A program made the translations under genes and the position numbers. Of a stretch of DNA of 64,000 nt, positions 36,121 through 45,103 are shown piece by piece (within the stretch, counting starts at the first letter, position 1; each line of letters opens with the position of its first letter). Origin of the DNA: Flavobacterium sp. LHD-85 (GTDB lineage Bacteria; Bacteroidota; Bacteroidia; Flavobacteriales; Flavobacteriaceae); NCBI RefSeq assembly GCF_030929595.1, contig NZ_JAVFVR010000006.1:248001-312000 (forward strand), in the 5' to 3' direction. A model generated the notes under the pieces. It was given only the letters and a program-made list of their open reading frames with translations. It had not been told where the DNA came from and did not search any database.

Positions 36121-36924
36121 CTAATCCGCGCCTCCGTCAACACTATCAAAAGTTTCACGTTCTTTAGGTCTTACACTGTATTTTAATGAAACCATTGGTC
36201 CGTAGTAAACGTCAAACTGGGTTCCGTTGGTTCGCAACTGCATCTGACCGATTACCCCTGCCAAGAAATGAATATTCGGCGTAATTCCAGCAGTATAATA
36301 AACCGATAATCTGAAAATATCGAAATTTTCGTCGGCATAATCTTTAGAAGCAAATTTCAGCATCAATTCGGTATAATACCCGATATTGGGCGCTAGAAAA
36401 ATTGGTTTTTCTTTGCTTTGTCTTAAATAATGATTGACCCCAAAACGGGCTCTTATTCTGGGTATCGTCTGGTGATTGCCGTTTCTGTCATCAAAAAACT
36501 TGGTTTCAAATCGCACTTGTTCAAAAAGAGATCCTTTGGGCATTTCCTGTGTATAGGTTCCCATAACAATAAGCCTATTTTCTAAAGTTTTGTAATTACC
36601 AGCTTCTTCTATTGCATATTTCTGATTGTGTGCATATCCTAACCAAAGCTTCATGTTTTTAAAACCAGAATAAACAATCCAAGGTCTTATTACTTTACGC
36701 TGTGTATATTCAAAAGGGTTTCCGTTTGTGTAAGCGCCTTGAGTAACGAGTTGCATATCGGCCTGACCGCTCAAATGCCATTTTTCTATCAGAGGAAATG
36801 CAACGTCAACTTCGCTTATAGATGCTGGAATAAATCCCATTGTATAAGGAGCGTCTTGGGCTTTTAAAACTTGAGAAAAGATGATGCAACAGAATACAAG
36901 AAAACTCTTTTTTAATAAACTCAT
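36121..36924 (-). CDS. DUF2490 family protein, predicted beta-barrel
   Basis: A 267-residue exported protein (signal peptide ends near LKAQ) with alternating amphipathic strands ending in acidic residues. Segments such as WHLSGQADMQLVTQGAYTNGN, LWLGYAHNQKY, VRFETKFFD and RIRARFGVNHYLR are typical of DUF2490 proteins, which are predicted outer-membrane barrels of unknown role. It is monocistronic, 90 bp downstream of the nagA start. Confidence 0.75.
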   Translation of the reverse strand: MSLLKKSFLVFCCIIFSQVLKAQDAPYTMGFIPASISEVDVAFPLIEKWHLSGQADMQLVTQGAYTNGNPFEYTQRKVIRPWIVYSGFKNMKLWLGYAHNQKYAIEEAGNYKTLENRLIVMGTYTQEMPKGSLFEQVRFETKFFDDRNGNHQTIPRIRARFGVNHYLRQSKEKPIFLAPNIGYYTELMLKFASKDYADENFDIFRLSVYYTAGITPNIHFLAGVIGQMQLRTNGTQFDVYYGPMVSLKYSVRPKERETFDSVDGGAD

Positions 36925-37002
36925 AATTCATCAATATTAAATTACACGGCTTCGAAATAAGAAAGTCTATCAAATTTAAATAAAGAAGTTTTTTACTTTT
37001 AA

Positions 37003-37091
37003 AAAAAGCGGTTTCATGTTATAATATGAAACCGCTTTTTAAACATTTTTTCAAAACAAAAAAGCTTTAGAAAAATATCTAAAGCTTTTTT
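37003..37091 (-). terminator. tandem hairpins downstream of the secretion operon
   Basis: Hairpin 1: AAAAAGCGGTTTCAT with its complement up to 37040, flanked by A and T runs. Hairpin 2 (37058-37091): AAAAAAGCTTTAG pairing with CTAAAGCTTTTTT. Both can terminate in either direction. They probably close the leftward operon that ends at 37468. Confidence 0.75.
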
Positions 37092-37159
37092 AAACTCAAA
37101 TTCTGAAAATTATTATAATGCAGACAGGTACAAAGCTGACTGTTATTTTTGTGTACACC

Positions 37160-37440
37160 TGACATTTCGCCCCTCTGGGGCTATTTTATAGATCAAACAT
37201 ACATTTCTATAAATATTTCGTCCCGCTGGGACTACTACCGATACATAGTCCCGCCGGCACTTTTTATAGCTGCAACAAGAGTAAAATATTTCAATCTTAC
37301 GTTTTTCAAAAATCAAAAAATTATTGCGACAAATATTTCTTCCCGCTGGGACTTTTTAAAGCTCTGGAAGAGCGAAATATTTATAGCTAAAAATCTATGC
37401 TCCCTCATTCAGAAGCTCCAGAGGAGCGACATATTAGATT
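37160..37440. repeat. interspersed 'cccgctgggac / agcgaaatattta' repeats
   Basis: At least five related units occur: 'cgcccctctggggct', 'cgtcccgctgggact' and 'cttcccgctgggact' in one sense, and 'ctctggaagagcgaaatatttatag' and 'ctccagaggagcgacatatt' in the other. They are GC-rich islets in AT-rich DNA and resemble the dispersed intergenic repeats of Flavobacterium. They fill the 36925-37467 gap together with the hairpins. Confidence 0.75.
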
Positions 37441-37467
37441 CCTATAAATTTCAACTATCAAAATTTA

Positions 37468-38865
37468 TTAATCTGGATTTGCCAATATTTTGTACAATTC
37501 GGCATTCGACAGATAAAACTGATTCTCTAAACTTATTTGCGACAATTTTGCGCTAACCAAATTGTTTTCTCGTGAATTGATCAAGAAAATTGAACTTTCG
37601 CCAAACGAGAATAATTTTTCTTCTGAGTTCAGCATTGTCATATAATCTTTTACTAGATTGTCAATTACGACTTTCTGTTTTCTTAAAGAAGCAATTTCGG
37701 TTTGTTGCGCTTTAATTTTATTTTTTAATTCTAATCGCTGCTGTCCGATATCAAACTGCATATCCTGAATTTTCAGTTTTGCCATTTTCAAGCTTCCGCG
37801 TTCTTTTCTTAAGAAAATCGGGAAACTGAAATCGATATTAAACTTATAATCATCGGCATTGAAATTATTCCAATAATTGGGTTCTGAAATGTAGTTGTAC
37901 CCCACATTTATTTTCGGCAGCAACGAATTGGCTTTCAACTGGCGGTTGACTTCTAGAATATCCATTTTAGTTTCCAGAGACTGAATTTTTGGATGCGAAT
38001 CCAACGATTCAACATCGACCATCATGGCATCTGTTTTTAAAGTCTCTTCTATAGTCTGAATTAAATTTTGCTCTGGTTTCACCAAATCTCCCAATTCAAC
38101 TGGAACATTTTCTATCCATAAAAAATTAGCCAGTTTCAGTTTTGCTTTTGCTAATTTTAAATTTCCGTTTTCAACATTCAATTCTCTGTTTCGAACTGTG
38201 ATTTTAGCTTCAACACTATCAATTGCCGGTGCATCGCCTGCCGAAATTAACTTTTTAACACCTTCAAAACGAGTGCTGGCAAAACCTAGATAATTTTTAT
38301 ACAATTCGGCTTCATTGTAGCTTTTTCTCCATTCAAAATAAGCTTCACTTGCCTGATACAATACTTCGATCGCTCTAAGTTTTCTTTGAGCATCACTTAG
38401 TTTTACATTAAGTTTTCCTTCTCTAACATCGGCCATTCTTTGGTTAATAAACATTCCTTGACCAAGAGCCACACTAACTCCCAAAGAAGTCAAACCTGCT
38501 TCTGGAGTTTTGTTTTGCGGATTGTAATATTGCCCTTCTGTATCGTCAAAACCTGCTTTTACTTCAATTCCGTACCAAGTCGGAATTTTGAAACTGCTGT
38601 TTAATAACGAATAATATTCTGTGCCTTTAAATTCTTTCTTATTGTAATCTACTTCAATTTTCGGATCAAATCCGCCACGAGCCAGCATCAATTTTGCCTG
38701 AGCATTTGTAACTTCAAGATTGGCTTGTTTTACCAAAGGATGGTATTTTTTTACATATCCCAAATACTCGATAAAAGTAAGTTCCTCTTGATTAAAATTC
38801 TGGCTCTGCAGTGTAGAAAAACTCAATAGAAATAAGAAAGAAAACAATTTTACAAGATTTCTCAT
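37468..38865 (-). CDS. TolC-like outer-membrane efflux protein
   Basis: A 465-residue exported protein (start ATG 38865; signal peptide ends near LQSQ) of the OEP/TolC family (PF02321), rich in long coiled-coil helices (LRKQKVVIDNLVKDYMTMLNSEEKLFSFGESSIFLINSRE is typical of the second repeat). It should form the outer-membrane exit duct of the ABC/HlyD complex encoded just upstream. The ATG follows the hlyD-like stop by 1 bp, implying translational coupling. A longer frame open to 38931 would overlap that gene and lacks a signal peptide. Confidence 0.9.
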   Translation of the reverse strand: MRNLVKLFSFLFLLSFSTLQSQNFNQEELTFIEYLGYVKKYHPLVKQANLEVTNAQAKLMLARGGFDPKIEVDYNKKEFKGTEYYSLLNSSFKIPTWYGIEVKAGFDDTEGQYYNPQNKTPEAGLTSLGVSVALGQGMFINQRMADVREGKLNVKLSDAQRKLRAIEVLYQASEAYFEWRKSYNEAELYKNYLGFASTRFEGVKKLISAGDAPAIDSVEAKITVRNRELNVENGNLKLAKAKLKLANFLWIENVPVELGDLVKPEQNLIQTIEETLKTDAMMVDVESLDSHPKIQSLETKMDILEVNRQLKANSLLPKINVGYNYISEPNYWNNFNADDYKFNIDFSFPIFLRKERGSLKMAKLKIQDMQFDIGQQRLELKNKIKAQQTEIASLRKQKVVIDNLVKDYMTMLNSEEKLFSFGESSIFLINSRENNLVSAKLSQISLENQFYLSNAELYKILANPD

Positions 38866-38866
38866 T

Positions 38867-40219
38867 TTACTTTTTCTCCTTTCCTTTTTCTTCTTTTTCT
38901 CCCGAATTATAATAGTTTGGCGGAAAACCATTTAAGTTTCGCCAAATCTCATACCAAACCGAAACGGTTTCTAACAATGCAATACTTTGTGCTCCAGCAC
39001 CAATACTCAATTCTTTTGGCCAATGGCGATCTTCTCCATCTGGCGAAACCAAAATTCTGTATTTTCCGTTCGGGCTAATGAAGTTTTCTATCGCTACCAC
39101 TTTACCTCCGTAAGTTCCGTAAGACAATCCAGGCCATCCAGAAAATACGATTCTAGGCCAACCATCAAACCAAACGCGAACTTTTGCTCCGCGGTGTACC
39201 AAAGGCAAATCAATTGGATCTACATAAGTTTCTACTGCAATATCGTATTTAGATGGCATTATGCTTACAACAGGAGTTCCTTCTTTTATTGTTTCCCCAA
39301 GACCAGCCAGTAAAGCGCGGTTTACATAACCGCTTTGTGGCGCTGTAATGTAATACAAACCATTTCTAAGTCTGTAATTGGTATATTGGTTCTCCAGTTT
39401 GTTCACCTGAGCTTCTGTATCGTATTGCGTACTTAAAGCTGTAAACTTATCACTTCTCGATTTTGATATTTTTTCGGCATATTCGGCCGTAATTCTACTG
39501 ATTTCAACTTTTGCGTTTATCAATTCGTTTTTGCTGCTCAGCAATTTATTCTCTTGCGTAATTACATACGCTTCAGATTCTTGCAGTTTTAATCTTTTCT
39601 GCTCGACATCTGTCATTGGTTTTAAACCTTCTTTATTCAAAGCAGTCGAACGGTCAAATTGCGTTTTTGCAATTCGAAGCTGTGTTTTTACCGCAACCAA
39701 ATCCATACTGTCACTTTTTATTTTTAGCTGTGACTGACGAATTTTGTTTTGTGCCTGCTGCAGTTTCAATTGTCTTTCTGTGTTTAAAGACTGAGCCTGA
39801 ACATCAAGAGAGTTTACTTTATCGCCATACGATTCTACAGCCATTTTTTTGGCATCTACTTGTTGTTTAGTATTGTCAACCAGATTAGGATCCAGATAAT
39901 CTTCTTTGATCTCTGAAATATAAAGTATTGTATCTCCTTTTTTTACATAATCACCTTCTTTCACAAACCATTTTTCAATACGTCCAGCAATGGCATTATG
40001 AACCGTTTGCGGTCTTTGATCTGGCTTTAAAGTGGTAACAGAACCTGTCCCCGAAATATTCTGTGTCCAAGGCAGAAAAAGACAGGCAACACCAAAAATC
40101 AAAAATCCGATTATGACTTTGTTTAAAATTTCGTAATGAGGTCTTCGGGCAACGCTTGTAATCGATTTGTATTTGCCCGGCGTTATAAGTACGTTGTTAT
40201 CTTTAGATAGGTTGAGCAT
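38867..40219 (-). CDS. HlyD-family membrane-fusion (adaptor) protein
   Basis: A 450-residue inner-membrane-anchored adaptor. A single membrane segment lies near residues 35-55 (VIIGFLIFGVACLFLPW). A biotinyl-lipoyl-like half-motif (AGRIEKWFVKEGDYVKKGDTILYIS), a long coiled coil (about 110-270), a second lipoyl half (ITAPQSGYVNRALLAGLGETIKEGTPVVSI) and a beta-barrel domain follow. It links the ABC transporter to the TolC-like duct. It lies 2 bp from the ABC gene stop. Confidence 0.92.
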   Translation of the reverse strand: MLNLSKDNNVLITPGKYKSITSVARRPHYEILNKVIIGFLIFGVACLFLPWTQNISGTGSVTTLKPDQRPQTVHNAIAGRIEKWFVKEGDYVKKGDTILYISEIKEDYLDPNLVDNTKQQVDAKKMAVESYGDKVNSLDVQAQSLNTERQLKLQQAQNKIRQSQLKIKSDSMDLVAVKTQLRIAKTQFDRSTALNKEGLKPMTDVEQKRLKLQESEAYVITQENKLLSSKNELINAKVEISRITAEYAEKISKSRSDKFTALSTQYDTEAQVNKLENQYTNYRLRNGLYYITAPQSGYVNRALLAGLGETIKEGTPVVSIMPSKYDIAVETYVDPIDLPLVHRGAKVRVWFDGWPRIVFSGWPGLSYGTYGGKVVAIENFISPNGKYRILVSPDGEDRHWPKELSIGAGAQSIALLETVSVWYEIWRNLNGFPPNYYNSGEKEEKGKEKK

Positions 40220-40221
40220 GA

Positions 40222-41877
40222 TTAAAGCTTTATGTCGTTAATAATTTTTCCGTCATCAATCGTAATCATACGACTGCATTTGCTTTTCCAAACATCATTT
40301 TTAGAAGTTACAATAACTGTCCAGTCGTTTTCGTCAGAAAGTAAAAAATCAACAATTTTACTCGAAGTAATTTCGTCCATTTTATCAACTGGGTCTTCCA
40401 AGAATAAGATATTTGGTTTACCTACAATACTTCTTGCCAAAAGAATCTTTTGAACATCAGAAGCAGAAAGTTCACGACCGCCGGGATGGATTTGATTCTC
40501 CAGTCCGTTCTCAAAAGTTTTAATGTACGGCGTTAGTCCAACATTATCTAAAGCCCATTTTAAATCATCACTATTTAGTTTTTCATTTCCAAAAACAATA
40601 TTCTCGCGAATGGTTCCTGCAAAAAGTGTATCCCCTTGCAAAAGTGTTCCCGCCTGCGCTCTATACGTATCTTCGTTAAGGCGGTTCATATAATTATCCG
40701 TCACATACATAGCGCCGCTTTCAGGTTCTAAAACACCCGAAAGAAGTCGCAGCAAGGTACTTTTTCCTGCACCATTCGTTCCTGTAAGAATGATTTTCTC
40801 TCCCTGAGAGATTTTCAAATTAATATTCTTAAGGGATTTTTTATTGTGTTCTGGATAATTGTAACTGATACTTTCGGTTTCGATATTAATTCCTTTTTCT
40901 GTTTTGTCAGAAGTCTGCGGAATGCACGAAATTTCCATATCGGTCACCTGGCCAATTTTTTCGACAGAAGTCAATACATCATAGAAAGACTCCAACCCGA
41001 AGATGATTTTTTCTACCGAATTGATCAATAATACAATTACAATTTCAGCTGCTACGAACTGCCCTATGTTCATTTGGTGGTGAATTACCAGAAAACCACC
41101 GATCGATAATAAGGCAGCAGTAACAATTACTTTAAAAATAGTAAGCTGAATGTATTGTTTCTTCATTACCTGAAAGTGTTTTTCGCGGTAATTGACATAG
41201 CTAGTTACATAGCCGTCATTTCTTTCCAAAGCATATTCAAAAGCTCCTTTCCTGCGGAAACTTTCTCTATTTCTAGCAATTTCCTGAAGCCAAGCTGCAA
41301 CTTTATATTTAAATTTTGATTCGTTCAAACTGGTTTCTAAACCGTCTTTGTACGAAAATTTAAAAATGACATATAAAATGACAATAAAAAGGAGTCCGAT
41401 TACCATAAAGAAAGAATGGTAAAGCACCAATAAAATGATTCCGAGACCGACCTGAAGAAAAGCTGTACAGAAATCTAATAGAAGTTTAGCCGTTCCTTTT
41501 TGTACCATCAAAGTATCAAAAAAGCGATTTGCTTTTTCGGGAGCGTACTCCGAGTACATTTCTTTAAATTTAATCAAGGGCATTCTGTAGGCAAATTCAA
41601 ATGAAGAACGAACAAAAATTCGCTGCTGCAAATTCTCTACAATACGCAGCTGCAAAATGTTCAGCACTCCTCCAAAACCAACGCCAACCGTCACTAGAAA
41701 CACAAGAACGATCCACGAAACGCTCAGCTGTCCGCTTTGAATAAAATTAATAATAGCCTGAATTCCCAAAGGCAGAGAAAGATTTACTATCCCTGCAAAC
41801 GCAGCATAGAAGATAATTTGATACACATCGCGCTTATCTAGCTGCAATAAGTTGTAAAATCGTTTGAATGGTGTCAT
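40222..41877 (-). CDS. ABC exporter half-transporter with degenerate nucleotide-binding site
   Basis: A 551-residue membrane-ATPase fusion: six-helix ABC exporter domain (about 15-310), then a nucleotide-binding domain (330-551). Walker A (GTNGAGKST, 366-374) and the Q-loop (LLQGD) are intact. The signature reads LSASD instead of LSGGQ. Walker B ends LEDP (Glu494-Asp495) instead of LDEP. The switch histidine is replaced by Ser (VTSK). No C39 peptidase domain is present. The HlyD and TolC partners downstream make it a type I secretion-like system, but hydrolysis may be slow or allosterically controlled. Confidence 0.9.
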   Translation of the reverse strand: MTPFKRFYNLLQLDKRDVYQIIFYAAFAGIVNLSLPLGIQAIINFIQSGQLSVSWIVLVFLVTVGVGFGGVLNILQLRIVENLQQRIFVRSSFEFAYRMPLIKFKEMYSEYAPEKANRFFDTLMVQKGTAKLLLDFCTAFLQVGLGIILLVLYHSFFMVIGLLFIVILYVIFKFSYKDGLETSLNESKFKYKVAAWLQEIARNRESFRRKGAFEYALERNDGYVTSYVNYREKHFQVMKKQYIQLTIFKVIVTAALLSIGGFLVIHHQMNIGQFVAAEIVIVLLINSVEKIIFGLESFYDVLTSVEKIGQVTDMEISCIPQTSDKTEKGINIETESISYNYPEHNKKSLKNINLKISQGEKIILTGTNGAGKSTLLRLLSGVLEPESGAMYVTDNYMNRLNEDTYRAQAGTLLQGDTLFAGTIRENIVFGNEKLNSDDLKWALDNVGLTPYIKTFENGLENQIHPGGRELSASDVQKILLARSIVGKPNILFLEDPVDKMDEITSSKIVDFLLSDENDWTVIVTSKNDVWKSKCSRMITIDDGKIINDIKL

Positions 41878-41978
41878 GAATTTAAGTATAAATACAAGAT
41901 TATTACATAGAATAAATATACGGCAAAAACCGCATTAATGGATTAAGATTTTCACCCTAATCCTTAAAAAACAAGTAT

Positions 41979-42383
41979 TTATGAATTCAACCGAGGAGGC
42001 GGTATATCTATTTTCCCATGAAAACCAAACGAGAAGATTGTATTATCAATATACTTTTTCCCTTCAGATTCTTTTAAAAAATAAAAATTAGGCATCAGTG
42101 ATTCTGATGAAACTAAATATTCCATTAAAGGAATTCCTTTAGCCAATTTAGCCGTTTTAGTATCTTTTGTTTTGTAGTCTTCCAATTCTTCTGGAACTCC
42201 ATCACATTTAAAGATTTTTTTCAAGAAGTTGCAAGTAATGCCTTTTACGGTATAAGTTTCTGCGTTATCACTCAAGATTCTCCCAACACTATTAGAAATG
42301 TTTAAACTGCTAATTAGAAAATAGCCGACTAGTAACGCCTGAAGGCATTTACATAAAAAGCTATTTTTAATTTTGTTCAACAT
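41979..42383 (-). CDS. small protein of unknown function upstream of the ABC exporter
   Basis: A 134-residue protein with an N-terminal hydrophobic segment (LQALLVGYFLISSLNIS), two nearby cysteines (ITCNFLKKIFKCDG) and a proline-rich end (DIPPPRLNS). I recognise no family. It lies 101 bp upstream of the ABC gene on the same strand. It could be an accessory factor or cargo of the exporter, or unrelated. Confidence 0.65.
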   Translation of the reverse strand: MLNKIKNSFLCKCLQALLVGYFLISSLNISNSVGRILSDNAETYTVKGITCNFLKKIFKCDGVPEELEDYKTKDTKTAKLAKGIPLMEYLVSSESLMPNFYFLKESEGKKYIDNTIFSFGFHGKIDIPPPRLNS

Positions 42384-42624
42384 ACTCTAAAAAAGGCTGA
42401 AAGTTTAACTAAATCACATTATTTTGATTCAAAATCCCAGTGATTTAAGGCGTTTATTTAATTTTTTCTGAGCGCGCAAGTTAGAGCCAATTTTTTTCTG
42501 GAACATTAAAATAACATTAGAATTTAGAATCATTCAAAACTTTAAAATTATATTAACAAGGCATTCTTACAGGGTTATCGGAATTATGTAAAGACCAATG
42601 GCAATTCTATTTTCCACAGATGAA

Positions 42625-42884
42625 ATGTTCCTAGCGGAACATGGAAATATGCAAAAAAGCGGTTATCACATTTCGTGATAACCGCTTTTTTGCCTTACGC
42701 CAAGGAATCATTCCGTAGGAATCTTTCGTCGGTAGAAAAAGATAAAGAGCAATTACGTTTACGTTCCGTAGGAACATTTGATATAGCGGATTGCAAAAAA
42801 TAACGTAAAATTCAAACGTTCCTACGGAATGTTAAATAACGATCATAATATATTTTCTACCGATAAAATGTTCCTACGGAACAT
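42625..42884. repeat. dispersed ATGTTCC(T)ACGGAACAT palindrome repeats
   Basis: Five copies in about 260 bp: 42625-42642 (ATGTTCCTAGCGGAACAT), 42710-42722, 42762-42775, 42818-42832 and 42868-42884 (ATGTTCCTACGGAACAT). They occur in both orientations around words like 'cggtagaaaa'. They form small hairpins. The gap 42384-42914 holds no gene. Confidence 0.8.
42651..42693. terminator. strong bidirectional terminator
   Basis: Perfect 19-bp arms (GCAAAAAAGCGGTTATCAC and its complement) around a 5-nt loop, with A and T runs on both sides. It probably ends the dsbD transcript. Confidence 0.85.
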
Positions 42885-42914
42885 AAAAATATAAAATAGA
42901 GGTGAAAATTATGA

Positions 42915-44960
42915 TTACGAACTTTTCTCAAAATTAGAAACCCCTTTTTTAAGCCAATTCAAATATTCTTCAATATCTGGATTATAAGCCGATGTTTCGT
43001 TGAGTGTTTCTCCGTTATGATCAACTAGAACATAAAATGGCTGTGCATTGGTTTTGTAAGTCAGCGTCTGGAATTCGCTCCATTTCTGTCCTATATATTT
43101 TAATTTTTTCCCTGTTATCTGAGAAGTGACCTGCTCGCTCGGATTCAGTTCTCTTTTGTCATCTACATAAAGCGAAATTAAAACTAAATCGCCTTTTAAG
43201 ATTTTCTGAACCTTTTCGTCAGACCAAACATTGTCTTCCATTTTACGGCAGTTTACACAAGCGTGACCAGTAAAGTCAATCATAACTGGTTTTCCGATCT
43301 TTTTAGCATATTGCATTCCCAAATCATAATCGGTAAAAGCCATTATGTTATGTGGGCCAAGCTCTGCTCCATCTGGCAGATTTTGCGTTACTTCTTTTGA
43401 AGAAGCATTATTTAATCCGTTTGGAATTTCGCTGTAATGCATTGGCGGCGGAAAACCACTGATCATTTTAAGAGGCGCGCCCCAAATACCTGGAATCAGA
43501 TAAATGGTAAAAGCCAAAACCAAAACGCCCAGTCCTAATCTTCCAACGCTAATATTCGAAACTGGGCTATCATGCGGCAACTGAATTTTTCCGAACAAAT
43601 AAAAAGCCAGCGTTCCAAAAATGGCAATCCAAATCGCTAGAAAAGTTTCTCTTTCCAGCCAATGCAATTGCAGAACCAAATCGGCATTAGAAAGGAATTT
43701 AAACGCCAAAGCCATTTCTAAAAATCCTAAAAATACTTTAACCGAATTTAGCCATCCGCCCGATTTTGGAAGCGAATTCAGCCAACCTGGAAAAGCGGCA
43801 AATAAGGTGAATGGCAAAGCCAAGGCCAAAGAAAAACCAAACATCCCGACAAAAGGCGCAATTCCGCCTCGCGAAGCCGCTTCTACCAGTAAAGTTCCGA
43901 CAATTGGTCCCGTACAAGAAAAAGAAACAATTGCCAAAGCCAAAGCCATAAACAATATTCCGACAATTCCTCCTCTATCAGCTTGCGAATCAACTTTGTT
44001 TGCCCATGCATTTGGAAGCATGATTTCGAAAGCGCCCAAAAATGAAAACGCAAAAATCATTAAAAGCACAAAAAAAATCAGATTAAACCAAACGTTTGTA
44101 GAAAGTGCATTGAGCGAATCTGCTCCAAAAGCCCAAGTTACAACGGCTCCCAAAAAGATATAAATGGCAATAATGGCAATTCCGTAAAAAACGGCTTTTC
44201 TTATTCCTTGCGATTTAGTTTTACTTTGTTTGGTAAAAAAACTCACCGTCATCGGAATCATCGGAAAAACGCAAGGTGTTAGCAATGCTGCAAATCCAGA
44301 GAAAAACGACAATAAAAAAATCGTCCATAAACTTCTAGATTCGGTTTTAGGTTCTCTTTTTTGGATTTCTTTTTGAGGTATTTTTACAGTTTCAGCAGGA
44401 ACAATTTCTTCTGTTTTTTCTTTTATTTCAGTAACCGAAGAATCTATTGCTTCTGTTTTTGTTTCTTCTTTTACAGCAGCTTCTATTAATGTTTTCGCTT
44501 TCGCGGAAGGGCTAATAGCAAACTCCAATTCGTCTGAACTAGGCGGAAGACAATTTTCATCATTACAAACCATAAATTCAACCTCAGCAATGATTTTAAA
44601 AGGTTTGGACGAAAGTATCTTAACACGCTGTCTAAAAGTGGTTTCTTTTTCAAAAAACTTAATCTGCATTTTAAAAACAGGATCGTTAACCGTTTTTCCT
44701 TTTTCTTCTTTTACAGCATCGGTTATCTGAAAATCTGCGCTTTTTATAAAATTAAAATGAGTTGGAATCGGTCCTCCGTCTGAAACTTCCTGACTGTATA
44801 AATGCCAGCCCGATTCTATAATGGCTTTTGCCTGCAATTCGTATTCAGTATCAGAAATTTTCTCGACACTGGTTTTCCATTTTATGGGATTGTATATCTG
44901 AGCCTTTACGAATATGGAAAACAGCAGGAAAAAGCCCAGTAAAAAAATATTCTTTTTCAT
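42915..44960 (-). CDS. dsbD: thiol:disulfide interchange protein DsbD
   Basis: A 681-residue membrane reductase. It has a signal peptide (ends near VKAQ), an N-terminal DsbD-alpha domain with the CNDENC cysteine pair (about 130-140), a Lys/Glu-rich linker, an eight-helix core containing TPCVFPMIP and SFSCTGPIVGT (the redox cysteines), and a C-terminal thioredoxin domain with CVNC near 575. It carries electrons from cytoplasmic thioredoxin to the periplasm. Placed beside an operon with two exported thioredoxin-fold proteins, it may supply their electrons. It is separated from that operon by a terminator. Confidence 0.95.
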   Translation of the reverse strand: MKKNIFLLGFFLLFSIFVKAQIYNPIKWKTSVEKISDTEYELQAKAIIESGWHLYSQEVSDGGPIPTHFNFIKSADFQITDAVKEEKGKTVNDPVFKMQIKFFEKETTFRQRVKILSSKPFKIIAEVEFMVCNDENCLPPSSDELEFAISPSAKAKTLIEAAVKEETKTEAIDSSVTEIKEKTEEIVPAETVKIPQKEIQKREPKTESRSLWTIFLLSFFSGFAALLTPCVFPMIPMTVSFFTKQSKTKSQGIRKAVFYGIAIIAIYIFLGAVVTWAFGADSLNALSTNVWFNLIFFVLLMIFAFSFLGAFEIMLPNAWANKVDSQADRGGIVGILFMALALAIVSFSCTGPIVGTLLVEAASRGGIAPFVGMFGFSLALALPFTLFAAFPGWLNSLPKSGGWLNSVKVFLGFLEMALAFKFLSNADLVLQLHWLERETFLAIWIAIFGTLAFYLFGKIQLPHDSPVSNISVGRLGLGVLVLAFTIYLIPGIWGAPLKMISGFPPPMHYSEIPNGLNNASSKEVTQNLPDGAELGPHNIMAFTDYDLGMQYAKKIGKPVMIDFTGHACVNCRKMEDNVWSDEKVQKILKGDLVLISLYVDDKRELNPSEQVTSQITGKKLKYIGQKWSEFQTLTYKTNAQPFYVLVDHNGETLNETSAYNPDIEEYLNWLKKGVSNFEKSS

Positions 44961-44978
44961 GGGTAAAAATCTTTAAAA

Positions 44979-45008
44979 AGAGGGTTGAATAGCAAAAAAC
45001 AACCCTCT
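44979..45008 (-). terminator. terminator of the large SusCD-protease operon
   Basis: On the minus strand AGAGGGTTG pairs with CAACCCTCT across a 12-nt loop, followed by TTTTT. It lies about 95 bp after the M16 protease stop. Confidence 0.8.
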
Positions 45009-45103
45009 AAGTAATCCGCTATACAAACTAAATTGCTTACTAATTCAAAATAACTATTTGATAGGGAAATACAAATTAAACTCTAGTAAATAAAGGGGTC
45101 AGA

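Noticed and set aside
37160..37440. CRISPR array
   Set aside because: Repeat units are short, of variable length and orientation and irregularly spaced, and no cas genes are nearby.
37149..37556. 135-aa plus-strand frame over the repeat islets
   Set aside because: It runs through the dispersed repeats and into the TolC-like gene on the other strand, and repeats the same short words, so it is not a protein.
43621..44163. 180-aa frame on the plus strand opposite dsbD
   Set aside because: It lies wholly antisense to the well-supported DsbD membrane core, has a low-complexity Lys/Ala/Pro composition and no recognisable domain.
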